DNA of 64,000 nucleotides from Alphaproteobacteria bacterium (GCA_039980135.1 JBDXCV010000003.1:186001-250000), one strand, 5' to 3'. Shown: positions 1 to 8,532, counted from the stretch's first letter. Program-made: numbers and translations. The notes: a model not told the origin generated them from the sequence alone.

Positions 1-773
1 ACGGAAAGGCCGTTCACCTCGGAAGAGGAAACATTCGGTTGCGCGCCGGGCGCCGACAACACCGCCTGGGGCAGCCACTCGTCGGGCGGATGGTCGCCCA
101 GAGCCACGGAGCGCCCATTTACCACCACGCTGCCGCCCAGGGGCGAAAGATAGGTGCTCTCGTCACCGATATCATCGGTGAACAGCAACACCCGATGTAC
201 GCCGTTTTCCATCGGCGTGACGAACTTGTTCACGCCGACAATGCCATTCGACAGCAGGGCCTCGTTGCCCGGACGCTGCAAGGCGCGTGGTTTACCGCCG
301 AGCAGCCGGGAATCTCCCGGTGATACACGATCGAACCCGGCCATCGTGCGCGCATCGGGCGGGCCGAAGTCAAAGCCGCGCGCCGCGGGAGGAAGCGCAA
401 AGCTCTGGTCGACGAAAACCTTCATCACCTTCGGCGGGCACAGGGCCGGTGTCGCCACCTGAGCGATGCGGTCGGCCGCCGCAATCAACGCGGCAGGGTC
501 CGAAAAACCACCCGTTGCCTGCAGCTGATTGATCGCCACGACCGCGCGCGCGGCGATGTCCTGGGGGCGCGGATTGCCGGACAGCAGATAGTTCGAAATC
601 GCCCGCCGCCCTTCGACGGATTGGCCGGACGCGCCCGACAAGACCGCGTCGGGCACCAGCGGGCCATTCTGCTGGGCCTGCGCGGAACCGGCGACCAATG
701 CGGCACACGCCGCACAAACAAGGGCGGCACCACGCAATTTTGATGTTCTGGAGAGTGACAGGGGAGTTTTCAT
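1..773 (-). CDS. Exported protein of unknown function, C-terminus beyond left edge
   Basis: An open frame runs without a stop from an ATG at 773 to the left edge, at least 257 codons. The first 30 residues form a classical Sec signal peptide: basic start (MKTPLSLSRTSKLR), hydrophobic core (GAALVCAACAALVAG) and a cleavage site at SAQAQQ. The mature part has a helical segment rich in Ala and then beta-like stretches (for example RVLLFTDDIGDES around residue 185). I do not recognise the family. It is divergent from a type I secretion pair across a 354-base regulatory gap, so a role at the cell surface or linked to that exporter is possible, but this is only an inference from position. The Sec signal argues against it being the type I substrate itself. 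Confidence 0.75.
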   Translation of the reverse strand, partial: MKTPLSLSRTSKLRGAALVCAACAALVAGSAQAQQNGPLVPDAVLSGASGQSVEGRRAISNYLLSGNPRPQDIAARAVVAINQLQATGGFSDPAALIAAADRIAQVATPALCPPKVMKVFVDQSFALPPAARGFDFGPPDARTMAGFDRVSPGDSRLLGGKPRALQRPGNEALLSNGIVGVNKFVTPMENGVHRVLLFTDDIGDESTYLSPLGGSVVVNGRSVALGDHPPDEWLPQAVLSAPGAQPNVSSSEVNGLS

Positions 774-948
774 GAATTTAAACCCGGTGTTTGAAACAGG
801 CCAACGAACGGAAACCCTCCCCCGAGTGTTCTCGTGTTGTGTCATTACATATAGCAACGCTTGACCCCCGTATCCAGACTAAATCTCGCCACTCAATCTC
901 GCACGCGTAATCAACACACTCATAGAATCAACTTTGCGCCATGATTCG

Positions 949-963
949 TTAAGGGTTTGTTAG
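949..963 (+). promoter_or_regulatory. Candidate CtrA-binding site
   Basis: The sequence TTAAGGGTTTGTTAG fits the alphaproteobacterial CtrA consensus TTAA-N7-TTAA with one mismatch. It lies about 165 bases upstream of the type I exporter start and next to a GANTC methylation site. A 15-base match in an AT-rich gap can arise by chance, so this is tentative. Confidence 0.3.
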
Positions 964-980
964 AACTCGACCCCGGCAAT

Positions 981-1001
981 TGAAATGTTTTGAAACGTTT
1001 C
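981..1001. repeat. Tandem 10-base repeat with perfect palindrome
   Basis: TGAAATGTTT is followed directly by TGAAACGTTT, one mismatch between copies, and GAAACGTTTC at 992-1001 is a perfect 10-base palindrome. Placed in the middle of a divergent promoter region, it looks like an operator for a dimeric regulator whose identity I cannot tell. Confidence 0.35.
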
Positions 1002-1127
1002 TTCCATAGTTATTTCAACATGTTCGAATATGTTTCCTCTTGTTAACCATTGTTTGCTAGGTTCCGCCCACTAAATTCATGATTCAACACATGAATCTAT
1101 TGAATTGCCCATCACGTCCCTGGACGC

Positions 1128-3389
1128 ATGACCGACGCAACTGATTCCCAGGACAACGATCCGGCCGAAGGCACCCCCTCGGGCGAGGTCGTGCGTGTAC
1201 GCCCGGACGACGCACCACCGCCGAAACCGGGGTCGGGCCGCGTGGACACATTGCTGCGTTGCCTGATCCGTCTGACGCTGCACTATGGCCGCCCTGTCGC
1301 CGCACCGGACATCCGCGCGACGGTGCCGATCCCCGACGCCGGCATGCATCCCGAATCCTTCAGCCGTGCGGCAATCCGGCTCGGCTATGCCGTGCGCGAG
1401 GTGCCGTTCGATCTGGCCGCTGCGGGTGAGCTGCCGGTTCCGTTCGTGCTGATCGGGCGCAACGGCGGCCCCTCCACGCTGGTGCTGTCGCGCCAGGGTG
1501 ACGAGCTTATCGTCTTCGACCCGCTGGCCGAACAGACCGTGCGCGTGAAGGCCGGCGGCGCGGTGAACCTTTCCGATCGTGCGATCCTGATCAAACCGGA
1601 AGACACGGTCACGCCACGCACGAACTGGCGATCCCTGATCGGCAAACGGGTCCGGGCCATCGCCTGGGAGCTCGTGCTCGCCTCGACCTTCATCAACCTG
1701 TTCGCGCTCGCCAGCCCGCTGTTCATGATGACCGTTTACAACAAGGTCATCGGCCAGCGCGCCGTCGATACGCTGCAGGTGCTCGTGATCGCCGTCATCA
1801 CGGTCGCCATGTTCGATGTCCTGCTTCGCGCGATCCGGGGGTACGTATCGAGCTACACGGGTGCGCGCCTGGATGCGCTGATCGGCTCGGAAGTGGTGCA
1901 CCATCTGGTGCATCTGCCCTACCAGCATTTCGAGCAGACACCGACCGGCGTCATTACCGAGCGGCTGCGCCAGCTCGATACCGTGCGCGCCTTCTTCTCC
2001 GGCCAGATGCCGATCACGCTCGTGGACATGGCCTTCGTCATCCTGTTTGTCGGCGCGCTGTTCTTCGTCAGCCCGCTCCTCGCCTTCCTCGTCGTTGCGG
2101 TGATGCCCGTCTTCGTCATTCTCTCGATCGTCTTTCACAAGCAACAGAAAGAACTGATCGAGCAGGACTTCGTCGCCCATGCCGCCAAGGCCTCCGCGCT
2201 CAACGAAACCATCAACAACGCCCTGACAATCAAGTCGCTCGGGCTCGAATCGGAAGTCGAGAACCGTTGGAGTCAGCGGCTCGCGCTCGGCGCCTGGACC
2301 GGCTTCAAGACCCAGAACCAATCCAACATCGTATCGGTCGTCGGCTCGCTCATGCAGCAGCTTGTCGGCTACGGCGTCGTCATCATCGGCGTGTTCCTGA
2401 TCCTCGACAACCAGCTGTCGATCGGCGCCCTGATCGCCGCAAATATTCTCGCCAGCCGCGCCATCGCGCCGGTCCGCCAGGTGGTGAGCGCCTGGCATCA
2501 GCTGCAGGAAGTTCGCGCGGCATTCACCCGCCTCGACGAGATCATGGAAGAGCCCCAGGACACCGCGCCCGGCTCCACCAGCCCGCTGCCCCCGATCCGC
2601 GGCAAGATCGACTTCGAGAATGTCAGTTTTCATTTCGCCGAAGGCCAGCCGCCCATCCTCGACCGGGTGAACCTCTCCGTGCCCCAGGGCGCCATCATCG
2701 GCATCGTCGGCCCGTCCGGGTCAGGCAAGTCGACCCTGGTAAAGATCCTGCAGGGGCTCTACACGCCCGATTCCGGCCGCGTGCTGATCGACGACACCGA
2801 CATCGCACACATGTCCCTTTCCGCCCTGCGCCAGCAGCTGGGCGTGGTCCCGCAGGACGTGCAATTGTTCGCCGGCACGGTCCGCGACAACATCTCGATC
2901 GGCATGCCGGTCAAGGATCCCATGCGGGTGGTCGCGGTGGCGCGCTTCGTTGGTGCCCATGACTTCATCCAGCGCCTGCCGAACGGCTACGACACGGTCC
3001 TCGGCGACCGCGGCAACGGCCTGTCCTCCGGCCAGCGCCAGCTCATCGCGCTGGCCCGCGCCCTGATCCGGAACCCGCGGCTGATCATTCTCGATGAGGC
3101 CACAAGTGCGCTCGATCTGGTGTCGGAAGATATGGCGATGCGCAATCTCCGGCGCGCCGCCGGCGACCGGACCATCGTCATGGTGACCCACCGCACCGCG
3201 CCGCTGGCGATCTGCGATCAGGTCACCTTCATGATGAACGGCCGCGTCGAACGCACCGGCACACCGGCCGAGATCATTCCCTATGCGCGCGAACGCATGG
3301 CCGAAGATCGGCGTCCGAACCAGCAGGAATCCCCGGGCAGAGATGCCGACTCCGACGGCCGGGGCACCACATCGGGAGAGACGGCCTGA
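1128..3389 (+). CDS. Type I secretion ABC exporter (LapB/PrtD-like permease/ATPase)
   Basis: Inner-membrane ATPase of a type I secretion system that drives an unfolded substrate through a HlyD adaptor and a TolC-type pore. The 753-residue protein has the usual order. Residues ~39-160 are a C39 peptidase-like domain; I see no catalytic Cys followed by Gly near its start, so it is probably the inactive substrate-docking kind seen in LapB and HlyB. Residues ~180-470 are a membrane domain with the family stretch PLFMMTVYNKVIGQ. The nucleotide-binding domain has Walker A GPSGSGKST (~528), signature LSSGQRQ (~632) and Walker B ILDEATSALD (~652). The stop overlaps the adaptor start by one base (TGATG), so the two are coupled. 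The outer-membrane partner and the substrate are not in the window. The ATG at 1128 has only a weak ribosome-binding site. Confidence 0.9.
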   Translation: MTDATDSQDNDPAEGTPSGEVVRVRPDDAPPPKPGSGRVDTLLRCLIRLTLHYGRPVAAPDIRATVPIPDAGMHPESFSRAAIRLGYAVREVPFDLAAAGELPVPFVLIGRNGGPSTLVLSRQGDELIVFDPLAEQTVRVKAGGAVNLSDRAILIKPEDTVTPRTNWRSLIGKRVRAIAWELVLASTFINLFALASPLFMMTVYNKVIGQRAVDTLQVLVIAVITVAMFDVLLRAIRGYVSSYTGARLDALIGSEVVHHLVHLPYQHFEQTPTGVITERLRQLDTVRAFFSGQMPITLVDMAFVILFVGALFFVSPLLAFLVVAVMPVFVILSIVFHKQQKELIEQDFVAHAAKASALNETINNALTIKSLGLESEVENRWSQRLALGAWTGFKTQNQSNIVSVVGSLMQQLVGYGVVIIGVFLILDNQLSIGALIAANILASRAIAPVRQVVSAWHQLQEVRAAFTRLDEIMEEPQDTAPGSTSPLPPIRGKIDFENVSFHFAEGQPPILDRVNLSVPQGAIIGIVGPSGSGKSTLVKILQGLYTPDSGRVLIDDTDIAHMSLSALRQQLGVVPQDVQLFAGTVRDNISIGMPVKDPMRVVAVARFVGAHDFIQRLPNGYDTVLGDRGNGLSSGQRQLIALARALIRNPRLIILDEATSALDLVSEDMAMRNLRRAAGDRTIVMVTHRTAPLAICDQVTFMMNGRVERTGTPAEIIPYARERMAEDRRPNQQESPGRDADSDGRGTTSGETA

Positions 3390-4807
3390 TGTTCGGGTTC
3401 GCACGACGCAAACGCGGCACCGAAGGCGAAGGCGCCACGACGCGCATGGCGCTCGAGGGGCGCGGACTCTCGGCCGTGATGACCCCGGCGCGCTACGCGG
3501 ACTTCCTGCCCGACGCACAGGCGATCGCGGCGCGCGAGCATTCGCCGCTGGCGCGCATCCTGCTGGTCGCGATTACCCTCCTCGCCGCGCTCGCGATCGG
3601 CTGGGCCGCGTTCGCCGAGGTGGAGAAAGTCACGACGGCGCAGGGCCGTGTCCGGCCCGACAGCCGGGTCAAGATCATCAATCACCCCGAGGGGGGCCGG
3701 ATACAGGAAATCTACGTCGTCGAAGGCCAGCGCGTGGTGGCCGGCGCGCCGCTCGTGGAATTCGATCCGGAGTTTCTCGACGAGGAAGTCGGCCGGTTGC
3801 GTGAGGAGTGGACCACCTTCGCCGCCCAGACCGCGCGGCTCGAAGCCGAATCCGTCCGGTCGAACGTGTTGATTTTCCCCGAAGACCTCGACGCTGCCGC
3901 CCCAAGCATACTCTCCAACCAGCGCGCCCTGTTCGACGCCCGACGCGCCGCTTTCGCCGCCAACCGCAGCGCGGCGGAGGACGCGGCCCGCCGCTTCGAA
4001 CGGGAAGTCGAGTCCCTGCGGGGCCAGCTCGTTTCGCTGAGCCAAACGGCCGAGATTCGCCGTGAGCAGGAATCCAGGACCCGAGATTCGACCGAGCAGG
4101 GATACTTCCCCCGCCTGAGATACCTGACCATCAAGAACGAGTTGGTCGAGGCGGAGAGCCAACTCGCGAGCCGGCAGAAGGAATTGGCGGCGCGCGAGGC
4201 GCAGCTCGCCGAGGCCCGCGGCCGGGTCAACCAGATCGAGGAGGATTACTTCTCGGATGTGCTGGCGCAGCTGGTCGAATCACGCCAGCAGCGCGACAGC
4301 CTGGCCCGGGAACTCGCCCAGACATCCTCCCAACAAAGCCGCCTGATCGTCAGGGCGCCGGTCGACGGCATCGTGCAGAATCTGACCGTTTCCAGCAGCG
4401 GACAATCGGTGAGCGACAACGATCCCCTGATGAATCTGATCCCCACCGGCGACACACTGATCATCGAGACACGGGTCGAGAACGACGATATCGGCTTCAT
4501 CAAGCTCGGCCAGGAGGCCAAGATCCGGGTCAACACCTATGACTTCGTGAAGTTCGGCACCCTTAACGGCACCGTGTCGCAGATCGCCGCCGACGCCACC
4601 GAAGATCCGGGCGGCCAGGGCGAAGTCTTCAACTATGTGGTGCTGGTCAAAACCGATCGCACCCATCTGGGCCCCACCCCGGCCGACCAGCCGGTCGTGC
4701 CCGGCATGCAGGTGACGGCCGATTTCAAGATCGGCGAGCGGACAATCCTCAGTTTCCTGACCGACAGGGTGGCGCAAACCACCAGCACGGCGTTGCGCGA
4801 GCGCTAG
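3389..4807 (+). CDS. Type I secretion membrane-fusion adaptor, HlyD family
   Basis: Periplasmic adaptor that bridges the ABC exporter to an outer-membrane TolC-type channel. The 472 residues show a short cytoplasmic N-terminus, one membrane helix at ~53-75 (ILLVAITLLAALAIGWAAF), a first lipoyl half around IINHPEGGRIQEIYV, a long Glu/Arg/Gln-rich coiled coil at ~130-310, the second lipoyl half (RAPVDGIVQNLTV) and a C-terminal beta-barrel region (LGQEAKIRVNTYDF), which is typical of HlyD/PrtE/LapC proteins. It starts in the stop codon of the exporter gene, so the pair form one operon. It ends 11 bases before the convergent PqqD-like gene, leaving no room for a third secretion gene. Confidence 0.92.
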   Translation: MFGFARRKRGTEGEGATTRMALEGRGLSAVMTPARYADFLPDAQAIAAREHSPLARILLVAITLLAALAIGWAAFAEVEKVTTAQGRVRPDSRVKIINHPEGGRIQEIYVVEGQRVVAGAPLVEFDPEFLDEEVGRLREEWTTFAAQTARLEAESVRSNVLIFPEDLDAAAPSILSNQRALFDARRAAFAANRSAAEDAARRFEREVESLRGQLVSLSQTAEIRREQESRTRDSTEQGYFPRLRYLTIKNELVEAESQLASRQKELAAREAQLAEARGRVNQIEEDYFSDVLAQLVESRQQRDSLARELAQTSSQQSRLIVRAPVDGIVQNLTVSSSGQSVSDNDPLMNLIPTGDTLIIETRVENDDIGFIKLGQEAKIRVNTYDFVKFGTLNGTVSQIAADATEDPGGQGEVFNYVVLVKTDRTHLGPTPADQPVVPGMQVTADFKIGERTILSFLTDRVAQTTSTALRER

Positions 4808-4818
4808 TTTCCGCAAAT

Positions 4819-5103
4819 CTACAAGAGCGCAACGATCAGTTCGCGCGCGCGCATATCCGCGACGGCATCGCGCACATCAGCTGACACCTTGTCCGCCGGC
4901 TCGTCGGGAAACGCCTCGCGATAGGCCGCCGCCGCGTCGGCAACGCCCGTGGGCGTTGCAAACAGGGTCCACAGGCCGCTGGTCACGGCATTCAGATAGA
5001 ACACTTCCCCGGTCCCCGGTTCGACCAGGAAGACATCGTCGTCCAGGGTCGTCTCGGTCACCGCCGGGTTGCGCACATACAAACTCTCGCGGCCACCGGC
5101 CAT
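4819..5103 (-). CDS. PqqD-like protein (possible peptide/protein-binding partner)
   Basis: A 94-residue protein of the PqqD superfamily, small winged-helix-like proteins that bind leader peptides or partner proteins for modifying enzymes. The family pattern is visible: a charged start, then DDDVFLVEPGTGEVFYLNAV followed by a segment with conserved Trp/Leu (TSGLWTLFATP) and a helical C-terminus. It follows the HprK-like kinase by six bases and is the last gene of a minus-strand operon. PqqD-like proteins next to HprK-related kinases are, as far as I recall, described as the HPr-rel-A arrangement of unknown function. No radical-SAM enzyme, PQQ gene or precursor peptide is visible nearby, so a role in PQQ synthesis is unlikely. 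Confidence 0.75.
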   Translation of the reverse strand: MAGGRESLYVRNPAVTETTLDDDVFLVEPGTGEVFYLNAVTSGLWTLFATPTGVADAAAAYREAFPDEPADKVSADVRDAVADMRARELIVALL

Positions 5104-5109
5104 GTCCAG

Positions 5110-6024
5110 TTATCCGTCGTTTCGGTTCGACAGCGCCGCCAGCAGCAGATCAGCTGCGGCGGCCCCGTCTCGGTAGTGCAGAATATAACCCTGACAGGCT
5201 TCTGCAAGCCGGCTCATGGCGGGCACGAGCGTCTCCGGTCCGGCCGGCGAGGTCGCCTCCTCGATCAGGGCGCGGGCGATATCCCCGGCCGGGGCCGACT
5301 CCAGACGGGGGTCGCCATCCAGACCGGGGTCGCGCCGGGGCAGAATCACGCAGCCGAGCGGCCGGATCTCGCCAAAGCCCAGCGCCTCATCATCTTCCAG
5401 ATGCAGATAGGCAATCGATTCATCGGTCAGATACCAGCGCGCCTCCACAAGCGCCGCCAGCTCCGGCCCGGGCGGGAGCGGGGTACGTGCCTTGGCGGCG
5501 AGCCCCAGTCCGGCCACCCGGTAGGGCGCCGCCCCGGTAGACAGCAGAATCCGATCATCGGCCAGGTGGCGGCAGCCGCGCGCGGCGAGGCGCAGGGCCA
5601 GGGTCGATTTTCCGGCCTCGGTCGGCCCGGCGAAAAGGACCGCCGCGCCCTCGAGTTCGACAGCTGACGCATGCAGGCTGCAAAACGCCATCGCGTGGGC
5701 GAGGATGCCGTCGATCAGCAATCCGGCCAGGGCGTTCGCGGCATTGTTGAAATCGGCCGCGACCGAGAAGCCGCCGTCCCAACTGACCGCCATGATGCGG
5801 AACTGCGTGCCCTCACGGGTCACATCTATATCGGCGGCGGGGATATCGACGACGTCCGCGGCCATCCGGGTCCAGAACGCCCAGCGTGGCAGAAAGACCA
5901 GCAGCGCCTCGCGAAACGCATCGGCGTCGACGCCGGGTCCGAGACGCACCGACAGATCGCGCCCGTAGCCCTTGAAGGTCAGGTGGGTATCTTCCGCAAC
6001 GATGGGCGTGTCTCCCGGCGTCAC
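5110..6024 (-). CDS. HprK-related serine kinase-like P-loop protein
   Basis: Related to the P-loop domain of HPr kinase/phosphorylase. With the GTG start at 6024 it has 304 residues. A mixed N-terminal part is followed by a Walker A loop GPTEAGKST at ~131-139 and then HLADDRILL at ~150, matching the paired-Asp motif of HprK enzymes. The substrate is unknown; there is no HPr gene in the window. The start is chosen because GTG at 6024 forms a GTGA overlap with the regA-type stop, indicating coupled translation. An in-frame ATG at 6114 would force a 94-base overlap and is less likely. The PqqD-like gene follows by six bases. The kinase is therefore likely made together with the RegBA pair, an unusual association. 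Confidence 0.75.
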   Translation of the reverse strand: MTPGDTPIVAEDTHLTFKGYGRDLSVRLGPGVDADAFREALLVFLPRWAFWTRMAADVVDIPAADIDVTREGTQFRIMAVSWDGGFSVAADFNNAANALAGLLIDGILAHAMAFCSLHASAVELEGAAVLFAGPTEAGKSTLALRLAARGCRHLADDRILLSTGAAPYRVAGLGLAAKARTPLPPGPELAALVEARWYLTDESIAYLHLEDDEALGFGEIRPLGCVILPRRDPGLDGDPRLESAPAGDIARALIEEATSPAGPETLVPAMSRLAEACQGYILHYRDGAAAADLLLAALSNRNDG

Positions 6025-6584
6025 TCGCGCGGCGCGTGTTTCGCCAGAATGCGCTGCAGCGTTCTTCGGTGCATCTTCAACCGCCGCGCCGTCTCCGAGA
6101 CGTTGCGGTCGCATTGTTCATACACCCTTTGAATATGCTCCCAGCGGACCCGGTCCGCCGACATCGGCCGGTCCGGCGGCGGTGGCAATGTGGCCCCGTC
6201 GGCCAACAGCGCCGCGGCGACCTGGTCCGCATCCGCGGGTTTGGGCAGATAATCCACCGCCCCGGCCTTCACCGCCGCCACCGCGGTCGCGATGTTGCCA
6301 TAGCCGGTCAGCACGATAATCCGGGCATCGGGCCGTACGCGGCGCAGGGCCTCGACCACCTCGAGTCCGCTGCCGTCTTCGAGGCGCAGGTCGATCACGG
6401 CATATTTGGGCGGGCGGGCCTCGACGGCACGAATGCCCTCGGCCACGGACTCCGCCACATCCGCCTGAAAACCGCGCCGGTCCATCGCCTTGGCCAGTTG
6501 CAGGCGGAGATTGACCTCGTCATCGACGATCAGCAGCGATGCATCGTCGGGTATCGGCAGCTCGTTCACATCCGCATCAACCAT
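6021..6584 (-). CDS. regA: RegA/ActR-type redox response regulator
   Basis: DNA-binding response regulator of the RegA/PrrA/ActR group, which controls energy and redox genes in alphaproteobacteria. The 187 residues comprise a receiver domain with acidic pocket D21-D22, phosphorylation site D65 (VIDLRLEDG) and K115 (LPKPAD), then a short Pro-rich linker (PPPPDRP at ~135) and the very conserved Fis-like helix-turn-helix (RWEHIQRVYEQCDRNVSETA, then RRLKMHRRTLQRIL). The HTH is close to invariant across this family, so the assignment is strong. It lies nine bases after the cognate kinase and overlaps the HprK-like gene by four bases. Confidence 0.93.
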   Translation of the reverse strand: MVDADVNELPIPDDASLLIVDDEVNLRLQLAKAMDRRGFQADVAESVAEGIRAVEARPPKYAVIDLRLEDGSGLEVVEALRRVRPDARIIVLTGYGNIATAVAAVKAGAVDYLPKPADADQVAAALLADGATLPPPPDRPMSADRVRWEHIQRVYEQCDRNVSETARRLKMHRRTLQRILAKHAPRE

Positions 6585-6593
6585 GATCGTCGA

Positions 6594-7934
6594 TTAACCC
6601 GTCCCCGCATCAACTTCAAGATCATCGCGCGGCCAAGTGATCGATACTTCCGCGCCATCCGTACGCGCCGCCGCACGCGCATTCGAGAATCGTATCCGGG
6701 CGCCGGTGCGTTCGAGCAGGGACTGGGCAATGAAGATACCAAGCCCCAGATGCCCCTGTCCGCGGTTGGAAATATAGGGCTCGCCGACGCGATCGAGAAC
6801 CGACGGCGGGAATCCCGGTCCGTCGTCACGCACCTCGACCCGTGCCTCACTCTCGTCCCACGAAATATCAACCGAGACATGTCCATCGGCGAACTGCACC
6901 GCGTTCTGGATCACATTGCCGAGCCCGTGCAGCAACTCGGGGCTTCGCGTGACCAACGGCTCGGCGCTGTCGTCGATGCCCGCCGCCACAAGATCGAGCA
7001 CGACATCCTCGTCCCTGTGCCGCGCGGCGGCCGCCGCCACGACATCCGAAAGCAGTATCCTGGCGAACGGATCATTGGTATCCGCCAGCTCGGGCGCGCG
7101 GCCCAGTTCGGCCAGGATGTCACGGCACCGCTCCGCCTCGGCCTGCAGAATACGCACATCGTCGGCATATTCGCTGTCGGGCGGAATTTCGCGGGTCAGT
7201 TCCTTGGCCGTCACCGCGATGGTCGCCAGGGGACTGCCGAGCTCATGGGCGGCGGCCGCCGCCAGCCCGCCCAGTGCCGAGAGCTGCTGTTCACGCGCCA
7301 GCGCCAGCTGGATCGCCGTCAGCGCATCCGACATGCGCCGTCCTTCACCCGCCACGCTGCCGATATAGCCGCCCAGGAAAAGGGTACCCACGATCACGGC
7401 GGTCCACAGCCCGCCGATATAGAACACCGGCAGCTCCAGCCCGCCCCCCGACCAGGGCAGCGGCAGATGATGAAAGGCGAGCATACTCGCGCAGCCGATC
7501 ACCAGGATGCTCAACAGCGCCGTGGCCGCCCGGCTCAGGGTGGTCGCGGAGACCGTCACGGGTCCAAGGAAAAGCAACGAGAACGGGTTGCCGAGCCCGC
7601 CGGTGAGATACAGAAGCACGGCCAGCTGCAGGATATCGAACGCGAGATAGGCAGCCGCTTCCCACTCGTTCAGGCGGCCGCGCACGGGACGGCGAAACGT
7701 CATCGCCACATTCAGCAACACCGACGCACCGATCGCCGCCAGCGCGGCATCGATCGGCAGCGACCAGTCCAGCCCGAACCGAACGATCAGCAAGGCTAAA
7801 AGTTGGCCGGCGATGGCAATCCAGCGAATCAGGACGAGCGTACGCAGGCGGACCTGCGCGGCAGACCGGTTCGGCCGGAGGTCCGCGAACGGCTTGCCGC
7901 CGGACAGCTGTGTGCGATCGTCGGTATGCGTCAT
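6594..7934 (-). CDS. regB: RegB/ActS-type redox sensor histidine kinase
   Basis: Membrane sensor kinase that phosphorylates the RegA-type regulator encoded nine bases downstream. The 446-residue protein has about six membrane helices in residues 30-195. It carries the quinone-sensing heptad GGLGNPF at 112-118, the H-box AAAHELGSPLATI with phospho-accepting His230, and the redox-active Cys270 (AERCRDIL) that forms an intermolecular disulfide in characterised RegB. The C-terminal ATPase domain has N, G1 and G2 boxes (NVIQNAVQFA, DDGPGFP, GHLGLGIFIA). All landmarks of the family are present, so it should sense both quinone pool and thiol redox state. The cupin gene ends 16 bases upstream on the same strand. 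Confidence 0.93.
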   Translation of the reverse strand: MTHTDDRTQLSGGKPFADLRPNRSAAQVRLRTLVLIRWIAIAGQLLALLIVRFGLDWSLPIDAALAAIGASVLLNVAMTFRRPVRGRLNEWEAAAYLAFDILQLAVLLYLTGGLGNPFSLLFLGPVTVSATTLSRAATALLSILVIGCASMLAFHHLPLPWSGGGLELPVFYIGGLWTAVIVGTLFLGGYIGSVAGEGRRMSDALTAIQLALAREQQLSALGGLAAAAAHELGSPLATIAVTAKELTREIPPDSEYADDVRILQAEAERCRDILAELGRAPELADTNDPFARILLSDVVAAAAARHRDEDVVLDLVAAGIDDSAEPLVTRSPELLHGLGNVIQNAVQFADGHVSVDISWDESEARVEVRDDGPGFPPSVLDRVGEPYISNRGQGHLGLGIFIAQSLLERTGARIRFSNARAAARTDGAEVSITWPRDDLEVDAGTG

Positions 7935-7950
7935 CGGAGCCGCAATGCGC

Positions 7951-8532
7951 CTAATCGCCCCGGGGAAACTTCGCCGCGAGCGCCGGGTCGAATTCCCCGT
8001 CGAGCAACACGAACATCACCTCACAGGCAGCACCGCTGCGATTGACCCAGGCATGGTTGGTGCCGCACTGGATCACCACATCGCCTGCCTTCAGTTCCAC
8101 CTCGTCATCGTCGATGACCATCGTGATCTCGCCCGACAGGATCAGCGCATAATCGATGGTCTCGGTGCGATGGCTCGCCGGGTGGTCGCCGCCGCGGCCA
8201 TAGGTCGAGGCTGGCTCGTTGCCCAATGCGCGGAAGGCGGCGCGGGCTTCCTCGACCGTGCGGTTGCGCACGTCTTCGGTCTCGGGTGCGAAATGATTGA
8301 TGCGAAACACGCTACCATTCTTCTGGGGCATCTGGCGGCGCGGCCCCAGGGTGGGTTCCTCGTGCCGCTGGACGATCTTCGCCGGGGTCTCGCCGGTCCG
8401 CCACAAATCCGTCGACCAGTCGTCGTCATTCTTCGGGTTGATGTGGACGAACGGTGCGGGGCCATCCTCGATCACGACCGCCTTGCCGTTGTCATCGTGG
8501 CCCATCACCACGCGCCGGATGGGTGTTGCCAT
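7951..8532 (-). CDS. Cupin-domain protein
   Basis: A 193-residue protein with a C-terminal single cupin fold: the first motif spans about HRTETIDYALILSGEITMVI and the second about GDVVIQCGTNHAWVNRSG, with His/Glu metal ligands in the usual places. The N-terminal ~90 residues are family-specific. Enzyme activity cannot be read from the sequence; related proteins are often annotated simply as cupin-domain proteins. The start at 8532 is preceded by a strong GGGAGGAAGG ribosome-binding site; a longer frame to 8688 lacks one. It is the first gene of a minus-strand run cupin-regB-regA-hprK-like-pqqD-like with gaps of 16, 9, -4 and 6 bases, and is divergent from the acetyltransferase pseudogene. Confidence 0.8.
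   Translation of the reverse strand: MATPIRRVVMGHDDNGKAVVIEDGPAPFVHINPKNDDDWSTDLWRTGETPAKIVQRHEEPTLGPRRQMPQKNGSVFRINHFAPETEDVRNRTVEEARAAFRALGNEPASTYGRGGDHPASHRTETIDYALILSGEITMVIDDDEVELKAGDVVIQCGTNHAWVNRSGAACEVMFVLLDGEFDPALAAKFPRGD

Larger units (their letters stand above)
774..1127. promoter_or_regulatory. Divergent regulatory region between exported protein and type I secretion genes
   Basis: This 354-base gap has no credible gene and is clearly more AT-rich than its surroundings. It must hold the promoters of both divergent genes. It contains three GANTC sites (about 925, 943 and 1081), a CtrA-like motif at 949-963, and a tandem 10-base repeat with an embedded palindrome at 981-1001. A further TTAACCATTG stretch lies near 1043. 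No clear sigma-70 promoter could be fixed by eye. Confidence 0.5.

Noticed and set aside
1077-2633. 518-residue minus-strand open frame
   Set aside because: Antisense to the type I exporter gene; its composition is that of a complementary-strand shadow.
6025-6114. Upstream ATG at 6114 for the HprK-like kinase
   Set aside because: It would overlap regA by 94 bases with no HprK similarity, whereas GTG 6024 gives a GTGA coupling overlap.
6036-7799. 587-residue plus-strand open frame
   Set aside because: Antisense to regA and regB, both of which have complete family motifs.
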